A DNA stretch of 14,604 nucleotides from SICV01 sp038045265 (lineage in GTDB: Archaea; Nanobdellota; Nanobdellia; Pacearchaeales; GW2011-AR1). Position 1 is the first letter of the stretch; every line of letters starts with the position of its first letter. The notes under the pieces are model-generated. The model worked only from the letters and a program-made list of their open reading frames with translations, was not told the origin of the DNA and did not search any database. The position numbers and the translations under genes were made by a program. Location of the stretch: contig JBBSYL010000011.1 of NCBI GenBank assembly GCA_038045265.1, forward strand, positions 1 to 14,604, in the 5' to 3' direction. Shown piece after piece: positions 5,244 to 12,593 of this stretch.

Positions 5244-5879
5244 TTAAGTATTTGCACAATCTAAAACTGTATAATTTGCCTTTGCTTGGTTTAATGAAGC
5301 TAATACTTTATCTCTCCTGAAAAAATGATGGTAATTGGTGGCAATACCAAGAATTGGAGTTTCAACTTTAGACAAATCTGCCTCTTGACATATAAATTCA
5401 GCGAGACTTGTTAAGTTTAGAGTTTTACTTTTTCCGCCTCTTTTACCAAGAGGAAATTTTGGAGAGGGGAAAATTCCGGAAGTAAATGCCAATAATTCAG
5501 CAAGAGATTTATAAGGAAATCTAAAACTTTCCTTGCCAAAATATGGCTCTATAAATACTGCTGAATGTATACCGGAGCTTCCATTATTTATGTTTTCTTG
5601 AAGATATCTTGATGCTAAATATGCCCCGTAGCAAATTCCTACCAAAATTATTTCTTTTCCTCTATTGTGATCAAGCTTTAGAGCTTCTATTTTTCTTTTC
5701 ATTTGTACAAGATCTCTTTCAAAACCCTCCAGGCAGACTCCAGAGTGGCTTACGTAGTCTGTTTTTTCTGTTGTTATGTCAAAACCCTCTTCTCTTATTC
5801 TATGCAAACTTCCTTCGATTATTCTTGCAGACTTTCCTTTTGTGGCTAATCCAGGTAGAATTAGAGCGACGTACTCCAT
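5244..5879 (-). CDS. Alpha/beta hydrolase with Cys nucleophile motif, interrupted by a stop
   Basis: A 211-residue alpha/beta hydrolase-like protein. The first strand is YVALILPGLATKGKS (3-17) with the family's LPG loop, and the nucleophile elbow is LVGICYGAYLAS (79-90): G-x-C-x-G with Cys83, as in dienelactone-hydrolase-like members, instead of the usual serine. Strands at 105-112 (HSAVFIEP) and 174-181 (TPILGIAT) follow, then YTVLDCAN (203-210), after which the catalytic His and last helix would be expected. The frame stops at TAA right there, and 26 further in-frame codons form the missing helix. The full protein would be 238 residues. TAA ends most genes here, so recoding is unlikely; a nonsense mutation or a sequencing error is more probable. 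TTTTAAAA at 5901-5908 fits a leaderless start. Confidence 0.65.
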   Translation of the reverse strand: MEYVALILPGLATKGKSARIIEGSLHRIREEGFDITTEKTDYVSHSGVCLEGFERDLVQMKRKIEALKLDHNRGKEIILVGICYGAYLASRYLQENINNGSSGIHSAVFIEPYFGKESFRFPYKSLAELLAFTSGIFPSPKFPLGKRGGKSKTLNLTSLAEFICQEADLSKVETPILGIATNYHHFFRRDKVLASLNQAKANYTVLDCANT

Positions 5880-5961
5880 ATTAAATTATCAATATATTTC
5901 TTTTAAAACTTTGCTATTTTTGACTTTATCGTCGGTAAAAATCGGTTTTTAAGGGTAAAGG

Positions 5962-5969
5962 TTTATAAA
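5962..5969 (+). promoter_or_regulatory. TATA box of gyrB
   Basis: TTTATAAA preceded by a purine stretch (GTAAAGG, BRE-like). A start site about 25 bases downstream, near 5991, gives gyrB an exceptionally long leader of about 138 bases, in contrast to the leaderless genes around it. Confidence 0.55.
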
Positions 5970-6042
5970 GCCGGCTCGACTTTTGAGAGAATAAACTTAG
6001 TGTTTTAATTAATAAGATGACGGATAATAACCTTTGGAAACA

Positions 6043-6089
6043 TCAAGAACCGAAAGTTCTTGAGTGCTATCAAGATTTAAAAATCTTGA
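6043..6089 (+). promoter_or_regulatory. Twin hairpins in the gyrB leader
   Basis: Two perfect 8-bp hairpins stand side by side. The first pairs TCAAGAAC (6043-6050) with GTTCTTGA (6056-6063) over the loop CGAAA. The second pairs TCAAGATT (6070-6077) with AATCTTGA (6082-6089) over the loop TAAA. The outer six bases of both stems are identical (TCAAGA/TCTTGA), so the 5' arm of the first could also pair with the 3' arm of the second, allowing alternative folds. A third short stem AGTA/TACT (6107-6118) lies just before the AGGAG ribosome site (6119-6123). A cis-regulatory RNA controlling gyrase is plausible but unproven. Confidence 0.55.
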
Positions 6090-6128
6090 AGAGATTAAAT
6101 AAAGCAAGTATTTTTACTAGGAGTAAAA

Positions 6129-8018
6129 ATGGCTGAAAAGAAAGACTACGGAGCAGATAATATTAAAGTTTTAGAAGGTCTGGAAGCAGTTCGTATGCGT
6201 CCAGCGATGTATATCGGAAGCACAAGTAAGACTGGATTGCACCATTTAGTTTGGGAAATAATGGATAATGCTATTGATGAAGCGCTTGGAGGATATTGTG
6301 ATACTATTACTGTTATTTTGAATAAAAATGGAAGCGTTACTGTTATTGATAATGGGAGGGGAATTCCAGTAGAGCCACATCCAATTTATAAGAGGCCTGC
6401 TTTGGAGATAGTTGTTACTAAACTGCATGCTGGAGGAAAATTCGATAAGGGAAGCTATGCAGTGTCTGGAGGATTGCATGGAGTTGGTATAAGCGTAGTT
6501 GCTGCATTAAGCAAACATATGAAAGTTGTTGTAAAGAGAAATGGAAAAATTCATCAGCAGGAATACAAAATTGGTAAGCCATTATATGATGTTAAGGTCA
6601 TTGGAGAGTGTGATAAAAAAGAAACTGGAACAGAGGTTACTTTTATGCCAGATGATGCAATATTTTCTACTACAAAATTTGAGTTTTCGACTCTTGAAAA
6701 TAGATTTAGAGAGATGGCATTTTTGAATAAAGGATTAAAAATAATTATGAAGGATGAAATTTCTGGGAAGAAGGAAACTTTCCACTATGAAGGTGGATTG
6801 ACTGAATTTGTAAAATGGGTGAATTCTGGAAAAGAAGATTTACATAAACCTATTTATTTTATAAAAGAAGAACAGAAAGTAGTTGTTGAGATTGCTGTTC
6901 AGTACAATTCAGGATATAATGAAAATGTATTAAGTTTTGTAAATATAGTAAATACTGTTGAGGGAGGAACACATGTAGTTGGATTTAAAACGGCCTTGAC
7001 AAGAGCAATAAATGATTATGCAAATAAAAATAAATTGCTTAAGGATGGAAATCTTACAGGAGATGACGTAAGAGAAGGATTAACTGCAATAGTTTCTGTA
7101 AAAGTACCAGAACCGCAGTTTGAAGGACAGACTAAGACCAAACTTGGAAATTCAGAAGTTAAAGGAATTGTAGATAGTGTTGCTATGAAATATATCACTG
7201 AAATATTTGAAGAAAATCCAACAACTGCGAAAAGAGTTGTTGCAAAGGCGATTGAATCTCAGAAGGCAAGAAACGCTGCCAAGAAAGCGAAAGATCTGGT
7301 AAGAAGAAAAAATGCATTTTCTGTTTCTGGTTTGCCTGGAAAACTTGCTGATTGTTCAAGCAACAAGACTGAACAGAGCGAGTTGTTTATTGTAGAGGGA
7401 GATTCTGCAGCAGGAAGTAGTAAACAGGGAAGAAATAAAGAATTTCAGGCTATTCTTCCATTAAAGGGTAAGATATTAAATGTGGAAAGAGCTAATGCTG
7501 TAAAAGTTTTTGGGAATGAAGAAATTGCAAATCTTATTACTGCTATAGGGACAGGAATAGGGGAGCAGTTTACAGTGGATAAGCTTAGATATGGGAAAAT
7601 AATAATCATGACTGATGCAGATGTAGATGGGGCGCACATTCGTACATTGTTATTAACATTTTTCTTTAGATTTATGAAATCTTTAATTGAACAAGGCCAT
7701 ATATACATAGCAGTTTCTCCACTTTATAAGGTAAGAAAGAGAAGCGATCATTATGTTTATAGCGATGATGAATTGAAGAAAATAGTTGCAAAGCTTGGAG
7801 GAAATGTTATTGTTCAAAGATTTAAAGGTCTTGGAGAAATGAATGCAGAACAATTGTGGGATACTACAATGAATCCTAAGACAAGATTGCTGAAGAAGGT
7901 TACAATTGAAGATGCAGTTGCTGCGGATTCAGTATTTTCGAGATTGATGGGAGATGATGTTGAACCTAGAAAACAATTCATAGCAGAAAGAGCAAAGGAG
8001 GCTGAGATAGACGTTTAA
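6129..8018 (+). CDS. gyrB: DNA gyrase subunit B
   Basis: A 629-residue GyrB, the ATPase and metal-binding subunit that with GyrA introduces negative supercoils. The GHKL ATPase site is complete: EIMDNAIDEAL (43-53), DNGRGIP (74-80) and GGLHGVG (114-120). The transducer domain has the QTKTKLGNSEV lysine motif. The TOPRIM domain carries EGDSAAG (423-429), PLKGKILNVE and TDADVDGAHI (495-504), and the C-terminus ends with QRFKGLGEMNAEQLWDTTMNP. Length is that of compact gyrases without the insert seen in E. coli. AGGAG (6119-6123) lies five bases before the ATG. It leads the gyrB-tRNA-csaA-gyrA block. Archaeal gyrase is generally thought to derive from bacteria. The stop codon lies in a perfect 20-bp palindrome. 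Confidence 0.97.
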   Translation: MAEKKDYGADNIKVLEGLEAVRMRPAMYIGSTSKTGLHHLVWEIMDNAIDEALGGYCDTITVILNKNGSVTVIDNGRGIPVEPHPIYKRPALEIVVTKLHAGGKFDKGSYAVSGGLHGVGISVVAALSKHMKVVVKRNGKIHQQEYKIGKPLYDVKVIGECDKKETGTEVTFMPDDAIFSTTKFEFSTLENRFREMAFLNKGLKIIMKDEISGKKETFHYEGGLTEFVKWVNSGKEDLHKPIYFIKEEQKVVVEIAVQYNSGYNENVLSFVNIVNTVEGGTHVVGFKTALTRAINDYANKNKLLKDGNLTGDDVREGLTAIVSVKVPEPQFEGQTKTKLGNSEVKGIVDSVAMKYITEIFEENPTTAKRVVAKAIESQKARNAAKKAKDLVRRKNAFSVSGLPGKLADCSSNKTEQSELFIVEGDSAAGSSKQGRNKEFQAILPLKGKILNVERANAVKVFGNEEIANLITAIGTGIGEQFTVDKLRYGKIIIMTDADVDGAHIRTLLLTFFFRFMKSLIEQGHIYIAVSPLYKVRKRSDHYVYSDDELKKIVAKLGGNVIVQRFKGLGEMNAEQLWDTTMNPKTRLLKKVTIEDAVAADSVFSRLMGDDVEPRKQFIAERAKEAEIDV

Positions 8019-8026
8019 ACGTCTAT
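8007..8026. repeat. Perfect 20-bp palindrome over the gyrB stop codon
   Basis: ATAGACGTTT (8007-8016) is followed directly by its exact reverse complement AAACGTCTAT (8017-8026); the gyrB TAA is 8016-8018. As RNA it folds into an 8-bp stem with a TTAA loop. A second small hairpin, ATGTT/AACAT (8025-8037), follows at once. It could be a protein-binding site, an RNA processing or stability element, or the end of the gyrB message; no T-tract follows. Confidence 0.6.
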
Positions 8027-8089
8027 GTTATTAACATGAAAAATAAAATAAGTAATCAAATAAATAAAGAAAGGGCTCGTAAAGAGGCC

Positions 8090-8118
8090 CAATTGGAAGA
8101 GCTAAACATCCTGACAGA
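8090..8118 (+). repeat. Decayed partial copy of the downstream tRNA-like gene
   Basis: CAATTGGAAGAGC (8090-8102) recurs exactly at 8195-8207 in the tRNA D-arm, and CATCCTGACAGA (8107-8118) recurs exactly at 8225-8236 in its variable arm. A TAAAC lies between both pairs. The upstream copy lacks the anticodon stem and has no acceptor or T-arm. Its variable arm, ATCCT-GACAG-AGGAT (8108-8122), pairs perfectly, better than the one in the downstream gene. This reads as the relic of a tandem tRNA duplication. The wider 8019-8182 stretch holds no other gene I can support. Confidence 0.6.
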
Positions 8119-8143
8119 GGATAGTATTAGTATGGAAGGTAAG

Positions 8144-8150
8144 TATATAA
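8144..8150 (+). promoter_or_regulatory. TATA box of the tRNA-like gene
   Basis: TATATAA lies 32 bases before the first tRNA base. A start near 8173 would give a ten-base 5' leader, so the tRNA can be expressed independently of gyrB. Confidence 0.5.
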
Positions 8151-8182
8151 ACTTTTTTGTTAATAATATTGTTGCAGGGAAC

Positions 8183-8264
8183 GCCCCAGACGCTCAATTG
8201 GAAGAGCAGCAGTCTAATAAACTGCATCCTGACAGATATCCGAGTTCGATTCTCGGCTGGGGCG
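8183..8264 (+). tRNA. tRNA-like gene with long variable arm; anticodon loop reads AAT, isotype uncertain
   Basis: An 82-base cloverleaf: acceptor GCCCCAG (8183-8189) with CTGGGGC (8257-8263), D stem GCTC/GAGC around AATTGGAA, anticodon stem GCAGT/ACTGC (8209-8213, 8221-8225) around the loop CTAATAA, T stem CCGAG/CTCGG around TTCGATT, and discriminator G at 8264. All four stems pair completely. A 14-base variable region (8226-8239) contains only a weak ATC/GAT stem but is class II in length. Read strictly, the anticodon is AAT (8216-8218), which archaea normally do not use, and base 8 is A rather than T. Class II length plus G73 resembles tRNA-Ser; UAA (Leu) would need a shifted loop. No CCA is encoded. 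ACAC/GTGT then CTTTT follows (8266-8281). It may be a functional oddity or a decaying gene. Confidence 0.65.
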
Positions 8265-8312
8265 CACACCCTGTGTCTTTTAAAGAGTTTACAATGGAGG
8301 TATTTTTTTAAA

Positions 8313-8645
8313 ATGGTCACAATAGAAGATTTTGATAAATTAGATATTAGAGTAGGAATAATTAAATTAGTTGAAGATTTTCCAGAAGCTAAGAAACCTG
8401 CTTACAAATTAACTATTGATTTTGGAAATGAAGTAGGAATCAAAAAATCAAGTGTTCAAATAGTAAGTAATTATAAAAAAGATGAATTAATAGGTAAGCA
8501 AGTACTTGGAGTTGTTAATTTTCCTCCTAGAAAAATAGGTCCATTTACTTCAGAAGTATTAACTTTAGGAGTTCCTGATGAAAAAGATAATTGTGTTTTA
8601 ATAATGCCTAGTAAGAAAGCAAAAGTTGGAGGTAAACTTTACTAA
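8313..8645 (+). CDS. csaA: CsaA-family tRNA-binding / chaperone-like protein
   Basis: A 110-residue stand-alone tRNA-binding (Trbp111-like OB fold) domain, closely of the CsaA type: DKLDIRVGIIKLVEDFPEAK (8-27), KPAYKLTIDFGNEVGIKKSS (28-47), then LIGKQVLGVVNFPPRKIGPF (59-78) and TSEVLTLGVPDE (79-90). CsaA forms dimers that bind tRNA in a non-sequence-specific way and, in Bacillus, assists protein export; its role in archaea is unsettled. GGAGG (8296-8300) precedes the ATG by 12 bases, rather far, and TTTTAAAG (8278-8285) could be its own TATA box. It starts 48 bases after a tRNA gene and ends one base before gyrA, so it is probably co-transcribed with gyrA. Confidence 0.9.
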   Translation: MVTIEDFDKLDIRVGIIKLVEDFPEAKKPAYKLTIDFGNEVGIKKSSVQIVSNYKKDELIGKQVLGVVNFPPRKIGPFTSEVLTLGVPDEKDNCVLIMPSKKAKVGGKLY

Positions 8646-8646
8646 A

Positions 8647-11208
8647 ATGAGTAAAGAAGAAGAAAACGGAAATGGGAAGGCAGAAGAAAAGGCAGAACAG
8701 GATATGCTTGAAGAGGAGAGCAAGAGAAGAGAGAAAGAACAGATAGGAAACGAGAAAGGAGTTGCGGCTGCTGAGATTGTTGAAGAAATGGAGAAATCTT
8801 TCATTGATTACGCAATGTCAGTTATTGTTGATAGGGCATTACCTAGCGTTGAAGATGGATTGAAACCAGTACATAGAAGAATATTATATGCAATGCACTC
8901 TCTTGGGCTTGATGCTTCTAAAACTACAATGAAGTGTGCGAGAGTTGTTGGAGAGACAATGGGTAAGTACCACCCCCATGGAAATTTAGCTATTTATGAT
9001 GCTCTCGTAAGAATGGCCCAGGACTTTTCTCTTAGATACCCGTTAATTCATGGGCAGGGAAACTTTGGAAATGTTGACGGGGATAGTGCGGCTGCAGACA
9101 GGTATACCGAAGCAAAGCTTAGCAAAATATCGGAAGAGCTTTTGACCGATATAGAGAAAAAGACTGTCAAGATGTCTCCTAACTTCGACAATTCTCTAGA
9201 AGAGCCCGAAACTCTTCCAGGTAAACTTCCAAATTTATTACTTAATGGCGCTTCTGGAATTGCAGTTGGAATGGCTACAAATATTCCACCACATAATATT
9301 GTGGATGTATGTCAAAGTATTATTTCTTACATAAATAAGCCGGAGATAAAAATTGAAGATTTAATAGAGACAATACAAGGGCCAGATTTCCCAACAGGAG
9401 GAATAATCACAGGACAGGGAATAAAAGATATGTATCTTAATGGAAAGGGAAAGATTATAGTAAGAGCAAGAACAAATGTGGAAGAAAATAAAGGAAGATC
9501 TGTGATTATTATAAGCGAGATTCCTTATATGGTAAATAAGGCCGACCTTGTGAAAAATATAGCCCGTTTGGCAACTGAAAAGAAATTACCAGATGTTTAC
9601 GATTTGAGAGACGAATCTGCAAGAGGCAAAATAAGAATAGTTGTTGAACTTAAGAAAGAAGTAGATCCTAAATACACCTTAAATAAACTCTATGCTCTTA
9701 CGAATTTACAGACAACATTTGATGCAAATATGCTTGCACTTGTAGGTAAACAGCCAAGAGTCCTTAATGTTAAGCAGATAATTGAAGAGTATGTTAAGTA
9801 CAGACAGCATGTTGTAAGAAAGAGAAGCCAGTTCGATCTGAAGAAAGCAGAGGATAGGTTGGAAATTGTTCTTGGATTATTGATTGCACAGAAAAATATA
9901 GACAAGATAGTGGAATTCATTAAAAAATCTGCAAATGCAACCGATGCGCATGAAGGATTAATGAAGAAATTTGATTTAACAACTAGACAGGCAAAAGCAG
10001 TATTAGAGATTAGATTACAACAATTAACAAGATTGGAAGAGGGGAAGTTGAAGGATGAAGAGAAAGAGTTGAAAGAGGCAATTACACATTTGAAGAAAAT
10101 ACTCGGAGATGAGCAGGAAATTCTGGGAATAATAAAGAAAGAGGTTCAAGATATCAAGAATAAATATGGAGATGATAGAAGAACTAAGATAATAAAGACT
10201 ATCGCTGAGATTTCTGAGAAAGATATGGTTGAGAAGAAAGATGTGATTGTTATGCTTACAGAGGCAGGATACATAAAGAGAGTTGATGTTAAGGTGTATA
10301 AAGAGCAGAAGAGAGGCGGAGCTGGAGTGAGTGGAGGGGAGTTGAAGGATGAAGACTTTGTAAAGAAAATGGTTACATGTTCTACACATGACTTCTTATT
10401 GTTCTTCACCCATAGGGGAAGAGCTTACTGGTTAAACGCTAATGATGTGCCCGCGAGTGAGAGGCAGAGTAAAGGAAAAGCAATTGTTAATGTATTAAAT
10501 TTGAGAGATGAGAAAATAACTAATGTAATTCCATTGCATAATTTTGAAAAAGGATATTTAATGTTTGCTACTAAACTTGGGATGGTGAAAAAGGTACCTT
10601 TAGTTGATTTGAGCAAGCCGAGAAGTACGGGAGTGAGAGTTATTAATCTTCCAATGGATGGGAGCGATGAGTTGATTAATGTAAAGAGAATTGATGACGC
10701 ACAAGAAGTTTTGTTGATTACGAAGAAGGGGCAGGCAATAAGATTTAATGGAGATGAAGTTAGGGCAATGGGAAGAGCAAGTTATGGAGTTCATGGAATT
10801 GATTTAGGAAAGAGTGATGAAGTTGTTTCTCTTGAAAGTTTACCTAAAGATGGGAAGACTACAATATTAACAATTACAGAAAAAGGATTTGGAAAGAGAA
10901 CTGCATTGGAAGAGTATAGAAAAACTGCAAGAGCAGGAAAAGGAGTAATTAATTTGAGCACGAGTGATAAAACTGGAAATGTAATGGGAAGTTTAAGTGT
11001 GAATGATAAAGATTCAGTTATTCTTACAACTATAAAGGGTATGGTGATAAGGGTAAGTATGAAAGATTTACGTGTCATGGGAAGAGCTACACAAGGAGTG
11101 CATGTAGTTAATTTGAAACAGCCAGGAGATAGAGTTGCCGATACGGTCAAGGTAACCAGAGACGAAGAAGTTTTAAAGGAAGTTGAAAAGTTTGAAGAGA
11201 AGAAGTAG
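8647..11208 (+). CDS. gyrA: DNA gyrase subunit A
   Basis: An 853-residue GyrA, the DNA breakage-reunion subunit. After an unusual charged N-terminal extension of about 40 residues (Glu/Lys-rich, low complexity), the core begins at EEMEKSFIDYAMSVIVDRALP. The catalytic tyrosine is Tyr153 in AAADRYTEAKL, with GKYHPHGN (106-113) and the following GQGNFG as further winged-helix landmarks. The C-terminal beta-pinwheel carries a GyrA box, QKRGGAG (554-560; bacterial consensus QRRGGKG), which supports true gyrase (DNA wrapping, negative supercoiling) rather than topoisomerase IV. Several further pinwheel blades end in G.(R/K)..GVHGIDL-like repeats. I chose the ATG at 8647, one base after csaA, over an in-frame TTG at 8626 inside csaA; GGAGGT (8628-8633) serves it. 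The stop directly abuts the stop of the convergent radical SAM gene. Confidence 0.96.
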   Translation: MSKEEENGNGKAEEKAEQDMLEEESKRREKEQIGNEKGVAAAEIVEEMEKSFIDYAMSVIVDRALPSVEDGLKPVHRRILYAMHSLGLDASKTTMKCARVVGETMGKYHPHGNLAIYDALVRMAQDFSLRYPLIHGQGNFGNVDGDSAAADRYTEAKLSKISEELLTDIEKKTVKMSPNFDNSLEEPETLPGKLPNLLLNGASGIAVGMATNIPPHNIVDVCQSIISYINKPEIKIEDLIETIQGPDFPTGGIITGQGIKDMYLNGKGKIIVRARTNVEENKGRSVIIISEIPYMVNKADLVKNIARLATEKKLPDVYDLRDESARGKIRIVVELKKEVDPKYTLNKLYALTNLQTTFDANMLALVGKQPRVLNVKQIIEEYVKYRQHVVRKRSQFDLKKAEDRLEIVLGLLIAQKNIDKIVEFIKKSANATDAHEGLMKKFDLTTRQAKAVLEIRLQQLTRLEEGKLKDEEKELKEAITHLKKILGDEQEILGIIKKEVQDIKNKYGDDRRTKIIKTIAEISEKDMVEKKDVIVMLTEAGYIKRVDVKVYKEQKRGGAGVSGGELKDEDFVKKMVTCSTHDFLLFFTHRGRAYWLNANDVPASERQSKGKAIVNVLNLRDEKITNVIPLHNFEKGYLMFATKLGMVKKVPLVDLSKPRSTGVRVINLPMDGSDELINVKRIDDAQEVLLITKKGQAIRFNGDEVRAMGRASYGVHGIDLGKSDEVVSLESLPKDGKTTILTITEKGFGKRTALEEYRKTARAGKGVINLSTSDKTGNVMGSLSVNDKDSVILTTIKGMVIRVSMKDLRVMGRATQGVHVVNLKQPGDRVADTVKVTRDEEVLKEVEKFEEKK

Positions 11209-12546
11209 TTAAATTTTTTTAATTCCAATTTCTTTTAGTTCAATTTCTAATTTGTCTATATCTGTAGAATTTAACATTCCTCTTTGCTGTCTGAAGATGC
11301 AATCATGATATCCATTTTTTTCGTCATATCTTAGTTGATTATTAGCCTCTTCATTCATATTCTGAGCCAGAAAATTATTTCTTTTTACTATATTCCTTAT
11401 ACTATCATTCTCTATGTTACCTAGGGGGTCGTTATATGAACCACAACATTCTAAAATGTTACCTTTTGATGTGATATAAATTCCATCTCTGAGTTGATGG
11501 CATCTTGGTTTTCCAAGATAAGGTGAAATTCCTTCAAATGATAATCCTGCTTGGCGATTTATTAAGTGAATTCCTATTATTAAATCTTCAAGTTTGTCTT
11601 TGCTCATCATGCCCGCTTTATAGGCTTCTTCAAGAGAGGCAGTTCTACCAGAAGGCATAGGTGGGTCTCCGTCATAAAAAGCTCCCTTTAATAGAAAATA
11701 TTTGTAACCTGCAAGTAAAATAGGTACATCGCTTGTTGCAAGAACATTTTCTATACCGAAACGCTTTTTTTCTAATTCTTCTCCAACAAATCTAGGATTA
11801 TTTATCATTTTTTTCATAATAATATCTCTATATATTGTGGGCCATGTTGGATTGGATGGTTGGCATATTGAACGTTCAACGTCAGGATCTACATGTTGCC
11901 ATTTTAACATTATAGAAACGTGGCTATCTGCTAACAAATCTATAACATAATCAATTTTATCGGAAGGAGTATTACCCTTAACCTCTGGATGTTTTATTAA
12001 AAAATCATATCCTGAAGTAAAAATTAGAAGAGGTACATTTAATTCTTCTGATGTAAACCTAATAAATCTTAACATATCCCATCCATTTCTTGATGATTTT
12101 CCATGGTCTAGGGTTTCACCTTCTCCGACAATTTTTACCTGTTTAAGTCCAAAATCTTGTTTAAGTTCAGTTAAAGTGGTCTGCATTTTTTCTTGAGAGA
12201 TTCTTCTCTGATTGGTCTGATTTTTGAATCTACCTTCTCCTCTTGGATGTTCTGGATTTTGTGTGGTGAAACAATAGCCACAGTAAAGATCACAACCAAT
12301 TTGATTATCTTTTCCCGTTCCAAAATCTATATCTACTTGGCTTATAATTTCTCTTTTAGTTGTTCCTCTGAATCTTTCTTGTGGTAAAAGAGTCCATCCC
12401 TTGACGTATTGAACCCCTGAATCGGCCTTTTCTCTTTCTACTTTTCCATAACGAAATTCAAGAGTTTTGTATGTTTCTTCGCTGAAGAATATTTGTCTTC
12501 TTCTTGCTTCTCCTTGTTTTTTACTTCTTTGATGAATTAGACCCAT
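11209..12546 (-). CDS. Radical SAM protein with SPASM-like cysteines, function unknown
   Basis: A 445-residue radical SAM enzyme. The [4Fe-4S] motif is CDLYCGYC (Cys85, Cys89, Cys92), preceded by the first barrel strand SQVDIDFG (69-76); VKIVGEGETL (137-146) is the 'GGE' strand that contacts SAM, and VPLLIFTSGYD and HVSIMLKW are later barrel strands. Near the C-terminus Cys349, Cys367-Cys368 (ILECCGSYND) and Cys416 (GYHDC) resemble a SPASM or twitch domain holding one or two auxiliary clusters. A basic N-terminal extension of about 65 residues precedes the core. Such proteins often modify peptides or cofactors, but no substrate peptide is evident next to it. It is divergent from a double Lrp-type regulator and its 3' end abuts gyrA. 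An AT-rich TATA-like stretch (about 12565-12572) supports the ATG at 12546. Confidence 0.8.
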   Translation of the reverse strand: MGLIHQRSKKQGEARRRQIFFSEETYKTLEFRYGKVEREKADSGVQYVKGWTLLPQERFRGTTKREIISQVDIDFGTGKDNQIGCDLYCGYCFTTQNPEHPRGEGRFKNQTNQRRISQEKMQTTLTELKQDFGLKQVKIVGEGETLDHGKSSRNGWDMLRFIRFTSEELNVPLLIFTSGYDFLIKHPEVKGNTPSDKIDYVIDLLADSHVSIMLKWQHVDPDVERSICQPSNPTWPTIYRDIIMKKMINNPRFVGEELEKKRFGIENVLATSDVPILLAGYKYFLLKGAFYDGDPPMPSGRTASLEEAYKAGMMSKDKLEDLIIGIHLINRQAGLSFEGISPYLGKPRCHQLRDGIYITSKGNILECCGSYNDPLGNIENDSIRNIVKRNNFLAQNMNEEANNQLRYDEKNGYHDCIFRQQRGMLNSTDIDKLEIELKEIGIKKI

Positions 12547-12593
12547 TAGGATGGCTAAATTATAATATATTTAGAAATATCTTCTTAAATATG

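Noticed and set aside
8183..8264. Calling the tRNA-like gene tRNA-Leu(UAA) because TAA occurs in the loop.
   Set aside because: With the five-pair anticodon stem the TAA triplets fall at positions 33-35 or 36-38, not 34-36, and the discriminator is G instead of the A typical of tRNA-Leu.
8266..8281. ACAC/GTGT hairpin with following T run after the tRNA as a bacterial-type terminator.
   Set aside because: The stem has only four pairs and the T run overlaps a plausible TATA box of csaA, so it is mentioned only within the tRNA entry.
8036..8311. A 91-codon open frame after gyrB.
   Set aside because: It runs straight through the tRNA-like gene and its upstream relic; the repeated AQLEE peptide is just the repeated tRNA DNA translated.
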